64,000 nucleotides of DNA from contig JJOH01000002.1 of NCBI GenBank assembly GCA_000696115.1, positions 217,230 through 281,229 on the forward strand, read 5' to 3'. Shown piece after piece: positions 1-8,603 of the stretch. A program made the position numbers and the translations under genes. The stretch comes from Streptomyces olindensis. Its GTDB lineage: Bacteria > Actinomycetota > Actinomycetes > Streptomycetales > Streptomycetaceae. Under the pieces are notes generated by a model that was not told where the DNA came from, did not search any database, and saw nothing but the letters and a program-made list of their open reading frames with translations. Numbering within the stretch: position 1 is the first letter of the stretch; each line of letters starts with the position of its first letter.

Positions 1-123
1 CAGGGCGGCGAGATGGCCCGCGAGCTGGATGTCCAGCTCTTCCTCACGGGAACGGTGGGGGAAGTCCGGGTGGGGGCCGTCCACCGTGCTGTGGACCGAC
101 TTGGTGCGGATCGGTTCGTACAT
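1..123 (-). CDS. Conserved hypothetical protein, N-terminal part (cut by window start)
   Basis: Only the first 41 codons are present. The reading frame runs off the left edge. The protein starts MYEPIRTKSVHST and is charged and soluble, with no signal peptide or membrane segment in the visible part. The start is well supported: AGGAGG sits 7 bases upstream of the ATG at 123. A short inverted repeat lies about 40 bases further upstream. I do not recognise the family and assign no function. Confidence 0.7.
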   Translation of the reverse strand, partial: MYEPIRTKSVHSTVDGPHPDFPHRSREEELDIQLAGHLAAL

Positions 124-162
124 GGGAGGGCCTCCTGAATGCTTGCAGGAAACCATCCTAGC

Positions 163-177
163 TTAGATTTCGTCTAA
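163..177. promoter_or_regulatory. Inverted repeat, candidate operator upstream of the truncated gene
   Basis: TTAGATTTCGTCTAA has 5-base arms (TTAGA/TCTAA). It lies 40 bases upstream of the leftmost gene, in an unusually A+T-rich patch. The 7-1-7 spacing resembles boxes of the Fur/PerR family, but this is resemblance only. It sits where a promoter for the minus-strand gene would be expected. Confidence 0.35.
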
Positions 178-236
178 AGTTGAGTTGCTCACAAAACCGG
201 ACTGGCCGCATACATACCGTGAACGGAGTGCCGGGG

Positions 237-1448
237 TCAGTGCTGGCTGTAGCCGTCCAGGAAGTGCCCGATCCGCCCCACCGCGTCGCGCAGGTCCCCG
301 ACCGTCGGCAGCGTCACCACCCGGAAGTGGTCCGGCTCCGGCCAGTTGAAGCCGGTGCCCTGGACGACCATGATCTTCTCCCGCCGGAGCAGGTCCAGGA
401 CCATCCGCCGGTCGTCCTTGATCTTGAAGACCTTGGGGTCGAGGCGCGGGAAGAGGTACAGCGCCCCCTTCGGCTTCACGCACGTCACGCCCGGGATCTG
501 GGTGAGCAGCTCGTAGGCGACGTCCCGCTGCTCGCGCAGCCGCCCGCCCGGCAGCACCAGGTCGTTGATCGTCTGCCGTCCGCTGAGCGCGGCGACCACG
601 CCGTGCTGTCCCGGCATGTTCGCGCACAGGCGCATGTTCGCCAGGATCGTCAGGCCCTCGATGTAGGAGTCGGCGTGCGCCCGCGGCCCGGAGATCGACA
701 TCCAGCCCACCCGGTAGCCGGCCACCCGGTACGCCTTCGACATGCCGTTGAAGGTAAGGGTGAGCAGGTCGGGCGCGACGGCGGCGGTCGGCGTGTGCGT
801 GGCGCCGTCGTACAGGATCTTGTCGTAGATCTGGTCCGAGCAGACCAGCAGGTTGTGGCGGCGGGCGATGTCGGTCAGGCCCTTGATCATCGCCTCGTCG
901 TAGACCGCGCCCGTCGGGTTGTTCGGGTTGATGATCACGATCGCCTTGGTGCGGTCGGTGACCCTGCGCTCGACGTCGGCGAGGTCGGGCATCCAGTCGG
1001 CCTGCTCGTCGCAGCGGTAGTGCACGGCGGTGCCGCCGGACAGGGAGACGGCGGCGGTCCACAGCGGGTAGTCGGGCGCGGGCACGAGGACCTCGTCGCC
1101 GTCGTCCAGCAGGCCCTGCATCGCCATCACGATCAGCTCGGAGACGCCGTTGCCGATGAAGACGTGCTCGACGTCCGTCTCGATGCCGAGGGTCTGGTTG
1201 TGCATCACGACCGCGCGGCGGGCGGCCAGCAGGCCCTTCGCGTCCCCGTAGCCGTGGGCCGAGGAGACGTTGCGGAGGATGTCCTCCAGGATCTCGGGCG
1301 GGCACTCGAAGCCGAACGCCGCCGGGTTGCCCGTGTTCAGCTTGAGGATCCGGTGACCGGCCGCTTCCAGCCGCATCGCCTCCTCGAGCACCGGGCCCCG
1401 GATCTCGTAACAGACGTTGGCGAGCTTGGTCGACTGGATCACCTGCAT
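237..1448 (-). CDS. Pyridoxal-phosphate-dependent aminotransferase, class I/II (alanine aminotransferase type)
   Basis: This is a 403-residue fold-type I aminotransferase, close in length and motifs to AlaA-type glutamate-pyruvate transaminases. Visible motifs are the substrate-side LNTGNPAAFGF near residues 37-47, NPNNPTG around 174-180, an Asp in CSDQIYDK near 205 that would bind the pyridine nitrogen, and the Schiff-base Lys in NGMSKAYR near 238. A C-terminal FRVV holds the carboxylate-binding Arg. Family knowledge suggests transfer between alanine (or similar) and 2-oxoglutarate in the cytosol. The start is set at the MQVIQSTKLANV methionine because homologues begin there. The upstream in-frame extension looks non-coding. 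No clear Shine-Dalgarno is seen, so the message may be leaderless. Confidence 0.88.
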   Translation of the reverse strand: MQVIQSTKLANVCYEIRGPVLEEAMRLEAAGHRILKLNTGNPAAFGFECPPEILEDILRNVSSAHGYGDAKGLLAARRAVVMHNQTLGIETDVEHVFIGNGVSELIVMAMQGLLDDGDEVLVPAPDYPLWTAAVSLSGGTAVHYRCDEQADWMPDLADVERRVTDRTKAIVIINPNNPTGAVYDEAMIKGLTDIARRHNLLVCSDQIYDKILYDGATHTPTAAVAPDLLTLTFNGMSKAYRVAGYRVGWMSISGPRAHADSYIEGLTILANMRLCANMPGQHGVVAALSGRQTINDLVLPGGRLREQRDVAYELLTQIPGVTCVKPKGALYLFPRLDPKVFKIKDDRRMVLDLLRREKIMVVQGTGFNWPEPDHFRVVTLPTVGDLRDAVGRIGHFLDGYSQH

Positions 1449-1574
1449 GTCTGGGAGCTTACGGCCCGGTAACGCCTCTCGGGTCGTGTTTTCCGCCACG
1501 TGAGACGCGGCGATTTGGGTGGATATCGCCGCACGCTGTCCCACCAGCACCTCCTGTCCCTAGAATGCGCCGCC

Positions 1575-2642
1575 ATGTCCAAGTCATTCGAATACGCCGA
1601 CGGAGCGACCGGCGGCGAGCCCCAGGGGCCGCCGAACGTGTACCTGCCGCAGGCCGCCCCGCCCCCGGCGTACGACGGGTACGCCGATCCGGCGGCGGCG
1701 CACGGATGGCAGGACGTGTACGGCGACACGGACCGGGCGGGCACCGCGGGGGCCATGGGGGCGGCGGGGGCTACGGCTACCGGAGAGGCTGTCGGCGCCA
1801 CAGGGGTCGCAGGGGCCACAGGGGCCACAGAGGCACTCGGGGCCGCCGGGCTCACGGAGGCCATGCACGGCGCGGCGGGCGCGGGGGTCATGGGAGTCAC
1901 CGGAGTCGCGGGAGCCCCCGGAGTCACGGGAACCGCCGGAGTCACGGGCGCCACCGGCGGCGCGGGGCTCACCGGTCCGGGCGACACAGGCGGCATGGGT
2001 GTGGACGCCGCGGGTGGCGCGGGCGGCGGCGTCGCGGGAGGCGCAGGAGGCGGCGCCACCGGTGCCGTGGGAGCCACGCACGCCAGGAACGTCACGGGCG
2101 CCGTCGGCACCGTGGGAGCCGCCGGCGCCGTGGGCGACACGCGCGAGCTGCCGGTGGTGCCGGCGGGGCGTCGGTCCGGGGCGGGGCATCGCGCCCGGCG
2201 GCGGACGAGTCCCTGGCGATCGCGCCGGGTGGCGGTCGCCGCCGGTGCCGTGGGTGCCGTGTCGGCGGCGGCTCTGATCGCCGGGTTCTCCTTCTCGGGG
2301 TCGCCGTCCGGGACGCGGGGCGGCGAGGGCGGCCGGAGCGGGCCGACGGTGGGGGAGTCGCCGGTCATGCCCACCGGCACCGACCCGGCCTCGAGTCCCG
2401 CCGCGCCGCTCGCCGGCCGGCCGGCGGATCGCGGCGAGCCGTCCGCGACCGCGTCCGCGAGCCCGTCGGTCACCGCGAGCCCCACCCCGTCCGACGATGT
2501 GCCAGACAGCGCGCCGCCCCCGGCCGTCAACCCTCCGGCCGCCACCCCGACGACGTCCGCCCCCGACACCACCGCGACACCCCCGGGCAGAGCCGAGGGA
2601 AAACCGGGCCACGGCCCCGGTGGTACGAAGGGCCCCAAGTAG
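1575..2642 (+). CDS. Single-pass membrane protein with collagen-like Gly-X-Y segment
   Basis: This 355-residue protein has a Pro/Tyr-rich N-terminus (1-50). A Gly/Ala/Thr/Val region (55-190) follows, in which Gly recurs exactly every third residue from 104 to 134 and again from 74 to 83. A basic stretch precedes one membrane helix at about 219-241. The Ser/Pro/Thr-rich tail is about 115 residues. The positive residues before the helix predict the collagen-like part inside the cell and the tail outside. A TAGAAT hexamer lies 9 bases before the ATG and no Shine-Dalgarno is visible, which suggests a leaderless transcript. Function unknown. Low complexity makes homology calls unreliable, but the frame is the only one with sensible structure. 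Confidence 0.72.
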   Translation: MSKSFEYADGATGGEPQGPPNVYLPQAAPPPAYDGYADPAAAHGWQDVYGDTDRAGTAGAMGAAGATATGEAVGATGVAGATGATEALGAAGLTEAMHGAAGAGVMGVTGVAGAPGVTGTAGVTGATGGAGLTGPGDTGGMGVDAAGGAGGGVAGGAGGGATGAVGATHARNVTGAVGTVGAAGAVGDTRELPVVPAGRRSGAGHRARRRTSPWRSRRVAVAAGAVGAVSAAALIAGFSFSGSPSGTRGGEGGRSGPTVGESPVMPTGTDPASSPAAPLAGRPADRGEPSATASASPSVTASPTPSDDVPDSAPPPAVNPPAATPTTSAPDTTATPPGRAEGKPGHGPGGTKGPK

Positions 2643-2804
2643 CCGACCGGTGAGGGCGGTTGAGTAGGGTCGGGCAGGACGCGCTGGTTCCGCTTGTGGA
2701 ACGACTCCTTGCCCCGCCCGCCTTGCGACGATCACAATGTGCATGACAACACTGCGGGCGGCCGGAGGATTTCCGGCCGCCTCCGTCGCAAGAGGGGACC
2801 CCCC

Positions 2805-3728
2805 ATGAGAAAACCTCTCGCCGCCGCGTTCTGCGCCCTGGCGATAGCCGGGGCCGGCGCGGCCCCCGCGACCGCTGCCGAGGCCGCCCCCACGGGCGTC
2901 GGCAAGGCCGCGGACACGGGCTCGGCCACGTCCGCCGTCTCGGGCGTGGTCTCGTCCGTGGAGCAGACGCTGGCCGGGCTCAACCCGTCGGCCAAGGCGG
3001 TCAACTTCGCCGGCACGGTCGCGCTCAGCAACTGCTCCGGCTCCGTCGTCCGCATGCCGGACTCCGAGAGCAACGACCCGGCGCTCGTGATGACCAACGG
3101 CCACTGTCTGGAGTCCGGCTTCCCCGGGCCCGGCGAGGTCCTCGTCGACAAGGCGTCCAGCCGCACCTTCAGCCTGCTCAACGCCTCCGGCTCGCGCGTC
3201 GCGACCCTGCGCGCCGCCAAGCTCGCCTACGGCACGATGACCGACACGGACGTCGCGCTGTACCAGCTCACCACCACGTACGCGCAGATCAAGAGCTCGT
3301 ACAACATCAACGCGCTGACGCTGAACGACAGTCACCCGGTCGCCGGCACCGCCATCAGCATCCCCTCGGGCTACTGGAAGCGGATATACAGCTGCTCCGT
3401 CGACGGCTTCGTGCCCACCCTGAAGGAGGGCGACTGGACCTGGAAGGACTCGGTCCGCTACACCTCGGCCTGCAACACCATCGGCGGCACGTCCGGCTCG
3501 CCGGTCGTCGACGAGGCCACCGGCAAGGTCGTCGCCGTCAACAACACCGGTAACGAGGACGGCGAGCGCTGCACGGTGAACAACCCCTGTGAGGTCGACG
3601 CGAACGGCACCGTGACCGTCCGCAAGGGCATCAACTACGCCCAGCAGACCTACGGGATCCCGGCCTGCTTCGGCATCGACAACAAGCTCGACCTGAGCGC
3701 GAGCGGCTGCACCCTGCCCAAGCCGTAA
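2805..3728 (+). CDS. Secreted trypsin/V8-like serine protease
   Basis: This is a 307-residue extracellular protease. A signal peptide with a hydrophobic core and Ala-X-Ala cleavage region occupies residues 1 to about 26. The catalytic triad is visible as His100 (TNGHC), Asp149 (TDTDVALY) and Ser230 (GGTSGSPV). Cysteine pairs are placed as in secreted chymotrypsin-fold enzymes. The ATG at 2805 follows AGAGGGGAC and gives a proper signal peptide. The upstream in-frame extension lacks these features. The gene stands alone, about 160 bases after the collagen-like gene. It converges on the amidohydrolase gene with no clear terminator between. Confidence 0.9.
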   Translation: MRKPLAAAFCALAIAGAGAAPATAAEAAPTGVGKAADTGSATSAVSGVVSSVEQTLAGLNPSAKAVNFAGTVALSNCSGSVVRMPDSESNDPALVMTNGHCLESGFPGPGEVLVDKASSRTFSLLNASGSRVATLRAAKLAYGTMTDTDVALYQLTTTYAQIKSSYNINALTLNDSHPVAGTAISIPSGYWKRIYSCSVDGFVPTLKEGDWTWKDSVRYTSACNTIGGTSGSPVVDEATGKVVAVNNTGNEDGERCTVNNPCEVDANGTVTVRKGINYAQQTYGIPACFGIDNKLDLSASGCTLPKP

Positions 3729-3771
3729 GGCGGCTTGTCCCGAGTCGTGGGGCAGGGTGCCGGCCGGGCGG

Positions 3772-5385
3772 TCACGCGGGAGGAGTCCTGCGGACCGCCC
3801 GGCCCGCCAGCACGTCCGTGCGCCGGCCGTCCTCGATCACGAACCGGCCGTCGACCAGGACGTACGGGATGCCCGTCGGGAGGCGGCGCGGCTCCGCGAA
3901 GGTGGAGCCCGCCGCGACCGTCGCCGGGTCGAAGAGCACCAGGTCGGCCACGTACCCCTCGCGGACCAGGCCCCGGTCCGGCAGTCGCAGCCGCGCGGCC
4001 GGACGCGAGGTGAGGTGCGCGACGCACTCCTCCAGCGACAGCACCCCCAACTCCCGTACATAGTGCCCGAGATAGTGGGGGAACGTGCCGTACGCCCGCG
4101 GGTGCGGCTTGGCGCCCTGGAGGATGCCGTCCGAGCCGCCCGTGTGCACCGGGTGCCGCATGATCTCCCGGACGTTCTCCTCGTGGCCCACGTGCTGGAG
4201 GATCGTCGGGGCCAGCCGGTCGGCCAGCAGCAGGGCGCGCGCGGTCACCCAGGGGTCCTCCCGCCGGACGGCCGCCGACTCCTCGATCGTCCGGCCCACG
4301 TAGTCGGCGAGGGCCGGATCGTTCACGCCCGAGATCTCGATGGTGTCCCACTCGACGGGCACGCCGTGGCAGCCGTCGGAGCCGGTGACCTCCAGGTCGT
4401 GGCGGATGCGTTCCGCCGTACCGGGGTCCGCCAGCCGCCTGAGGGTCTCCTCCGGGCCGCCCTCGCTCGCCCAGCTCGGCAGCACGGCCGCGAGCGTCGT
4501 GCAGCCCGGGGTGTAGGGGTACGTGTCGAGACTGATGTCCGCCCCGGCCGCCAGGGCCTCGTCCAGCAGGGCCAGCAGCTCCGGCGCCCGGCCCTTGTTC
4601 ACGCCGAAGTTCATCGTGGCGTGGGCGAGATGGAGGGAGCAGCCCGCCTTCCTCGTCAGCGCGATCATCTCCCGGTACGCCTCCAGCGCGCCGGCGCCGT
4701 AGGAGCGGTGGTGCGGGCAGTAGTAGCCGCCGTAGGACGCCACCACCTTGCACAGCTCGGTCAGTTCGGCGTTCCGCGCGTACATGCCGGGCGTGTACGT
4801 CAGCCCCGACGACATGCCGACGGCGCCCTGCTCCATGCCCTCGGCGACCAACTGCCGCATCCGGTCCAGCTCGTCCGGGGTGGCGTCCCGGTCCTCCCAG
4901 CCGACGGTGAGCGCCCGGACCGTGCCCTGCGGGACGAGGTAGGCCGCGTTGACGGCGATGCCCCGGTCGAGCCGGTCCAGGTACTCGCCGACCGTGCGCC
5001 AGTCGAAGTCGATGTCGTCCCCGGGCCCGTTCCACCCGGCGATCGCCCGGCGCACCTCGTCGAGCGTGCGGTCGTCGACCGGCGCGTACGACAGCCCGTC
5101 CTGGCCGATCACCTCCAGCGTCACGCCCTGCGCGGCCTTGGCGCTGTGGTCGGGGTCGCGCAGCAGTGCCAGGTCGCTGTGGGCGTGCATGTCGACGAAG
5201 CCGGGGGAGAGGACCAGCCCTTCGGCGTCCAGCTCCCGGCGGGCCTTCGGCCGCTGGCAGCCGGCCGCCGCGGCCTCCTTGACGATCGAGGTGATCCGGC
5301 CGCCGTCGACGACGACGTCGGCCCGGTAGGAGTCGGCGCCGGAGCCGTCGACGACCTCGGCGTCCCGGATGACGAGCTCTTCCAT
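3772..5385 (-). CDS. D-aminoacylase-type amidohydrolase (N-acyl-D-amino acid / N-acetyl-aminosugar-acid deacetylase)
   Basis: This 537-residue metal-dependent amidohydrolase has the HxH metal motif in MHAHSDL (His67, His69). Later metal and catalytic positions appear in LHLAHATMN and in TGGSDGI near residue 415. The family includes D-aminoacylases and dihydroorotase-like deacetylases. The real substrate cannot be read from sequence. It is the second gene of a two-gene operon, starting 13 bases after the PLP enzyme's stop with a good AGGAGG site. Next to a KDG-type kinase, RidA and GntP, deacetylation of N-acetyl-D-glucosaminate is a reasonable alternative to N-acyl-D-amino acids. Confidence 0.85.
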   Translation of the reverse strand: MEELVIRDAEVVDGSGADSYRADVVVDGGRITSIVKEAAAAGCQRPKARRELDAEGLVLSPGFVDMHAHSDLALLRDPDHSAKAAQGVTLEVIGQDGLSYAPVDDRTLDEVRRAIAGWNGPGDDIDFDWRTVGEYLDRLDRGIAVNAAYLVPQGTVRALTVGWEDRDATPDELDRMRQLVAEGMEQGAVGMSSGLTYTPGMYARNAELTELCKVVASYGGYYCPHHRSYGAGALEAYREMIALTRKAGCSLHLAHATMNFGVNKGRAPELLALLDEALAAGADISLDTYPYTPGCTTLAAVLPSWASEGGPEETLRRLADPGTAERIRHDLEVTGSDGCHGVPVEWDTIEISGVNDPALADYVGRTIEESAAVRREDPWVTARALLLADRLAPTILQHVGHEENVREIMRHPVHTGGSDGILQGAKPHPRAYGTFPHYLGHYVRELGVLSLEECVAHLTSRPAARLRLPDRGLVREGYVADLVLFDPATVAAGSTFAEPRRLPTGIPYVLVDGRFVIEDGRRTDVLAGRAVRRTPPA

Positions 5386-5398
5386 CGCTTCGCGCCTC

Positions 5399-6676
5399 CT
5401 AGAAGAACGTGCGGACGTAGTCGACGACCGTGCCGTCCGCCTCGGCGACCGGGATCAGCTGCCACTTGTCGAACGAGGTGCACGGGTGGGACAGCCCGAG
5501 CCCGACCCAGTCGCCGACCCGGAGGTCCGCCTCCGGTGTGGTGCTCAGCCAGGCGTGCTGGTCGGACAGGGCCGTCACCGACACGCCGGTGGCCGGGCGC
5601 TCGGTGCCGTCCCGGCGGATCACCTGCGCGAACGGCAGGTCGAGGTCGTAGGCCGCGTCCCGCTTGCCCGCGTTGACGAAGGCCTGCTCGGCGGAGGGCC
5701 GTGACACCACCTGGGTCCACAGCCGGAACGCGGGCTCCAGGGCGCCCTCCTCGGGCACCCGGTTGAACGGGGTCAGCTTGCGGTAGTGGCCGTCGTCGTG
5801 CGAGACGTAGGCGCCCGAGCGCAGCAACTTCAGCACGGGCCGGGACAGTTCGGGGATCTCCGCGAAGACCTCGGCGACCGCGTCGAACCAGGCGCTGCCG
5901 CCCGCGCTGACGACGATCTCGTCCAGGCCGGTGAAGCGCCCCGCCTTGTCGAAGTCGGCGGCGAGCGCGACCAGCCGCCGCAGCCACGCCGTCACCCGCT
6001 CCGGGTCGGCCTTCGGCACCTCGCCCTCGTAGCCCGCGACGCCGACCAGCCGCAGCGTCCGCGTCGCGGCCACGGCGTCCGCGACCGCCGCGCACTCCGC
6101 CTCCGTGCGCACACCGGTCCGGGCGCCCTCACCGGCGGCGAGCTCGACCACGACGTCGACGGGCCGGGTGGCACCTCGCAGGGCCGCGTCCATCAGCTCG
6201 ACCCCGCGCACGGAGTCGACGTAACAGACCAACGCGAAATCGGGGTCGGCGTCCAGCTCGGCCGCGATCCAGCGCAGGGCCGCCGCGTCGACCAGTTCGT
6301 TCGCGAGGAACACGCGCCGGGTGCCGAAGGCGCGCGCCACCCGCACCTGGTGCGGCACCGCGAGCGTGATGCCCCACGCCCCGTGCTCGATCTGGCGCTG
6401 GAACAGCTGCGGGGCCATGGAGGTCTTGCCGTGCGGCGCGAAGGCCAGGCCGTGCCGGGCCGCGTACGTCTCCATGAGCTTCAGGTTGTGCTCCAGGCGC
6501 TCGGCGGACAGCGCGAGCACGGGCGTGGCGAAGCCGCCGGTGAAGAGGTTGCGGCGCTGGGCGGCCAGCTCGCCGACCGTCAGCCCGTCGGCGTCCGGCG
6601 GGAGGCCCTTGAAGCGGTGGTCGACGCGCTCTGCGGCGAGCCGGGCGAGGGACTCGGCGGCGGTGTCGGCTGGCAT
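5399..6676 (-). CDS. Fold-type III PLP enzyme of the D-serine dehydratase / D-threonine aldolase family
   Basis: This 425-residue protein has an alanine-racemase-like barrel at the N-terminus. The Schiff-base Lys is in FAPHGKTSMAPQ (Lys84). The C-terminal domain carries HPC in LSHPCTSFDKW (His397, Cys399), the zinc ligands known in DSD1-type D-serine dehydratases and D-threonine aldolases. It is often annotated amino acid deaminase. Characterised relatives act on D-serine, D-threonine, D-3-hydroxyaspartate or D-glucosaminate. The start at 6676 has AGGAGG 6 bases upstream and replaces a longer in-frame opening. It is the first gene of the leftward operon, transcribed away from the kinase gene across a shared control region. 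Confidence 0.88.
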   Translation of the reverse strand: MPADTAAESLARLAAERVDHRFKGLPPDADGLTVGELAAQRRNLFTGGFATPVLALSAERLEHNLKLMETYAARHGLAFAPHGKTSMAPQLFQRQIEHGAWGITLAVPHQVRVARAFGTRRVFLANELVDAAALRWIAAELDADPDFALVCYVDSVRGVELMDAALRGATRPVDVVVELAAGEGARTGVRTEAECAAVADAVAATRTLRLVGVAGYEGEVPKADPERVTAWLRRLVALAADFDKAGRFTGLDEIVVSAGGSAWFDAVAEVFAEIPELSRPVLKLLRSGAYVSHDDGHYRKLTPFNRVPEEGALEPAFRLWTQVVSRPSAEQAFVNAGKRDAAYDLDLPFAQVIRRDGTERPATGVSVTALSDQHAWLSTTPEADLRVGDWVGLGLSHPCTSFDKWQLIPVAEADGTVVDYVRTFF

Positions 6677-6696
6677 GGAGCCTCCTGATCTGCGCT

Positions 6697-6723
6697 GTTG
6701 CACTCTATGCAACCTTCGTTGCG
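6697..6723. promoter_or_regulatory. Candidate IclR-family operator between divergent operons
   Basis: GTTGCACTCTATGCAAC (6697-6713) is a perfect inverted repeat with 6-base arms and a 5-base spacer. A further GTTGCG half-site follows at 6718-6723. It sits in the 134-base gap between the divergent PLP-enzyme and kinase genes, close to both starts. An IclR regulator is encoded two genes away, so control of both operons by that protein is the natural inference. Confidence 0.55.
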
Positions 6724-6810
6724 TATGTCGCTGAACGCTGTCTAACATCTCGGCCACCGCCGGTCAATGAATCCGCCACCTACCGAAGCCGCCGAGGAGC
6801 TACGAGCATC

Positions 6811-7845
6811 GTGACCCCCACCGGACCCTGCGACACCCCCGACGTCGTGGACGTCGTCGCGCTCGGCGAGTCCATGGTCACGTTCCTGCCCACCCGGCCG
6901 GGCCGCCTCGCCGACGTTCCCTCCTTCGAGCGGGGGATCGGCGGGGCGGAGTCCAACGTGGCGTGCGTGCTGGCGGCGGCGGGGCACTCCGCGCGGTGGG
7001 TCAGCCGGGTCGGGGACGACCCCTTCGGCGATCATCTGGTGGAGGCGATCGGTGGCTACGGGGTCGACGTGGCGCACGTGCGCCGCGACCCCGACCGCCC
7101 GACGGGCATCTACTTCCGCACCGCCGGGGACCGGGCCACCGACGCGCACGAGGTGGCGTACTACCGGGCCGGCTCCGCCGCGTCCGCGATGAGCCCGACG
7201 GACCCCGACCCGACGTCGGTGGGCGCCGGACGCGTGCTGCACCTGTCCGGGATCACGGCCGCGCTGTCCGGCAGCTGCCTGGACCTGATGCGCGCGCTGA
7301 CCGCACGCCGCCCCGGCCGCCCCCTGGTCTCCTTCGACGTCAACCACCGGCCCGGCCTGTGGCGCGACCTGGACGCACCCGGGGTCCTGCGCGACCTCGC
7401 CCGTGGCGCGGACCTCGTGTTCGTGGGTCAGGACGAGGCCTGGGGGCTGCACAGCGCCGAGGCCGTCCGCGCCGCCCTGCCCGAACCCGAGGTGCTGGTC
7501 GTCAAGCAGGGCGCCGCCGGAGCCACCGTCTTCGACAAGCAGGACGTCACCTTCGTCCCCGCACCGCGGGTCGAGGTCGTCGCCGCCGTCGGCGCGGGCG
7601 ACGCCTTCGCCGCCGGGTTCCTCTCCGCCACCCTGCGCGGACTGCCCGCCCGGGACCGGCTGCGGCACGGGCACCTCATGGCCGCCGCCGCCCTCACCGC
7701 ACCAGGTGACCTCGCCGCGCCGCCCGCCCGCGAGCACGCCGACCGGCTCGCCGCCCTGGACGACGCGGCATGGGGGAGACTGCGACTCGGCCCCAGCTGG
7801 ACCGAGGACGTCCGGCGGGCCGACGAGGAGGTACGTACGCCATGA
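6811..7845 (+). CDS. PfkB-family sugar kinase, 2-keto-3-deoxygluconate kinase type
   Basis: This 344-residue ribokinase-fold protein has an N-terminal ALGESM strand, a substrate-side GGAESNVA (PfkB signature 1 region) and the C-terminal GAGDAFAAGF anion hole with the catalytic Asp near residue 264. It most resembles KdgK enzymes, which phosphorylate 2-keto-3-deoxygluconate to KDPG in the cytosol. The GTG at 6811 follows GAGGAG at a good distance. The stop overlaps the next start (ATGA), so kinase, IclR and RidA are translationally coupled. Sugar specificity is inferred. Other 2-keto acids or aminosugar derivatives are possible. Confidence 0.85.
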   Translation: MTPTGPCDTPDVVDVVALGESMVTFLPTRPGRLADVPSFERGIGGAESNVACVLAAAGHSARWVSRVGDDPFGDHLVEAIGGYGVDVAHVRRDPDRPTGIYFRTAGDRATDAHEVAYYRAGSAASAMSPTDPDPTSVGAGRVLHLSGITAALSGSCLDLMRALTARRPGRPLVSFDVNHRPGLWRDLDAPGVLRDLARGADLVFVGQDEAWGLHSAEAVRAALPEPEVLVVKQGAAGATVFDKQDVTFVPAPRVEVVAAVGAGDAFAAGFLSATLRGLPARDRLRHGHLMAAAALTAPGDLAAPPAREHADRLAALDDAAWGRLRLGPSWTEDVRRADEEVRTP

Positions 7846-8603
7846 GCCAGACCGTCGACCGCGCGCTCAGCATCCTGCCGCTGCTCGCCGAGGGCCCCGC
7901 CGACCTGGGGCAGGTCGCCGACCGCCTCGGCGTCCACAAGTCCACGGCCCTGCGCCTGCTGCGCACCCTGCACGAGCACGGCCTGGTCTACCGCCAGTCC
8001 GACCAGCGCTACCGCCTCGGCGCCCGCCTCTTCGCGCTCGCCCAGGAGGCCATGGAGAACCTCGACGTCCGCGAGATCGCCCATCCCCACCTGGTCCGCC
8101 TCAACGAGAGCTGCGGGCACACCGTGCACCTCGCCGTGTACGAGGAGAACGAGGTCCTCTACATCGACAAGGTGGAGAGCCGCTACCCGGTGCGGATGTA
8201 CTCCCGCATCGGCAAGCCCGTCGCCATCACCGTCGCCGCGGTCGCGAAGCTGCTCCTGGCCGACCTGCCCGAGCACGAGCGGCGAGCCGTCGCGGAGAAG
8301 CTCGACTACCCCCTGTACACGGCCCGTTCCACCCCCAACGCGAGCGCGTTCCTGCGCGAGCTGGAGAAGGTGCGCGAACAGGGCTGGGCCACCGACCTCG
8401 GCGGCCACGAGGAGTCCATCAACTGCGTCGCGGCGCCCATCCGCGGCGCCGACGGCCGGGTCGTCGCCGCGATGTCGGTCTCCGCGCCGAACGTCGTCGT
8501 CACCGCCGACGAACTCCTCACCCTCCTGCCGCTGGTGCGCCGCACGGCGGACGCCATCAGCGGGGAGTACTCCGGCAGAACACCAGTGAAGGGCACCGTA
8601 TGA
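7842..8603 (+). CDS. IclR-family transcriptional regulator
   Basis: This 253-residue protein has an N-terminal winged helix (about 1-60, with the recognition stretch VHKSTALRLLRTLHEHGLV) and a C-terminal IclR effector domain (about 70-250). The ATG at 7842 overlaps the kinase stop and has GAGGAGG upstream. The longer upstream opening only reads through the kinase gene in another frame. IclR proteins usually repress adjacent catabolic genes and release DNA on binding a pathway intermediate. The inverted repeat at 6697-6713 is its probable target. The effector would be a substrate or intermediate of the surrounding enzymes. Confidence 0.9.
   Translation: MSQTVDRALSILPLLAEGPADLGQVADRLGVHKSTALRLLRTLHEHGLVYRQSDQRYRLGARLFALAQEAMENLDVREIAHPHLVRLNESCGHTVHLAVYEENEVLYIDKVESRYPVRMYSRIGKPVAITVAAVAKLLLADLPEHERRAVAEKLDYPLYTARSTPNASAFLRELEKVREQGWATDLGGHEESINCVAAPIRGADGRVVAAMSVSAPNVVVTADELLTLLPLVRRTADAISGEYSGRTPVKGTV

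Noticed and set aside
237..1550. Longer aminotransferase start at 1550
   Set aside because: The extra 34 residues have no family similarity and would run the gene across the divergent promoter region to within 25 bases of the opposing start.
1584..3335. Minus-strand open frame over the collagen-like and protease genes
   Set aside because: No domain, and it is opposite a protease with signal peptide and full catalytic triad.
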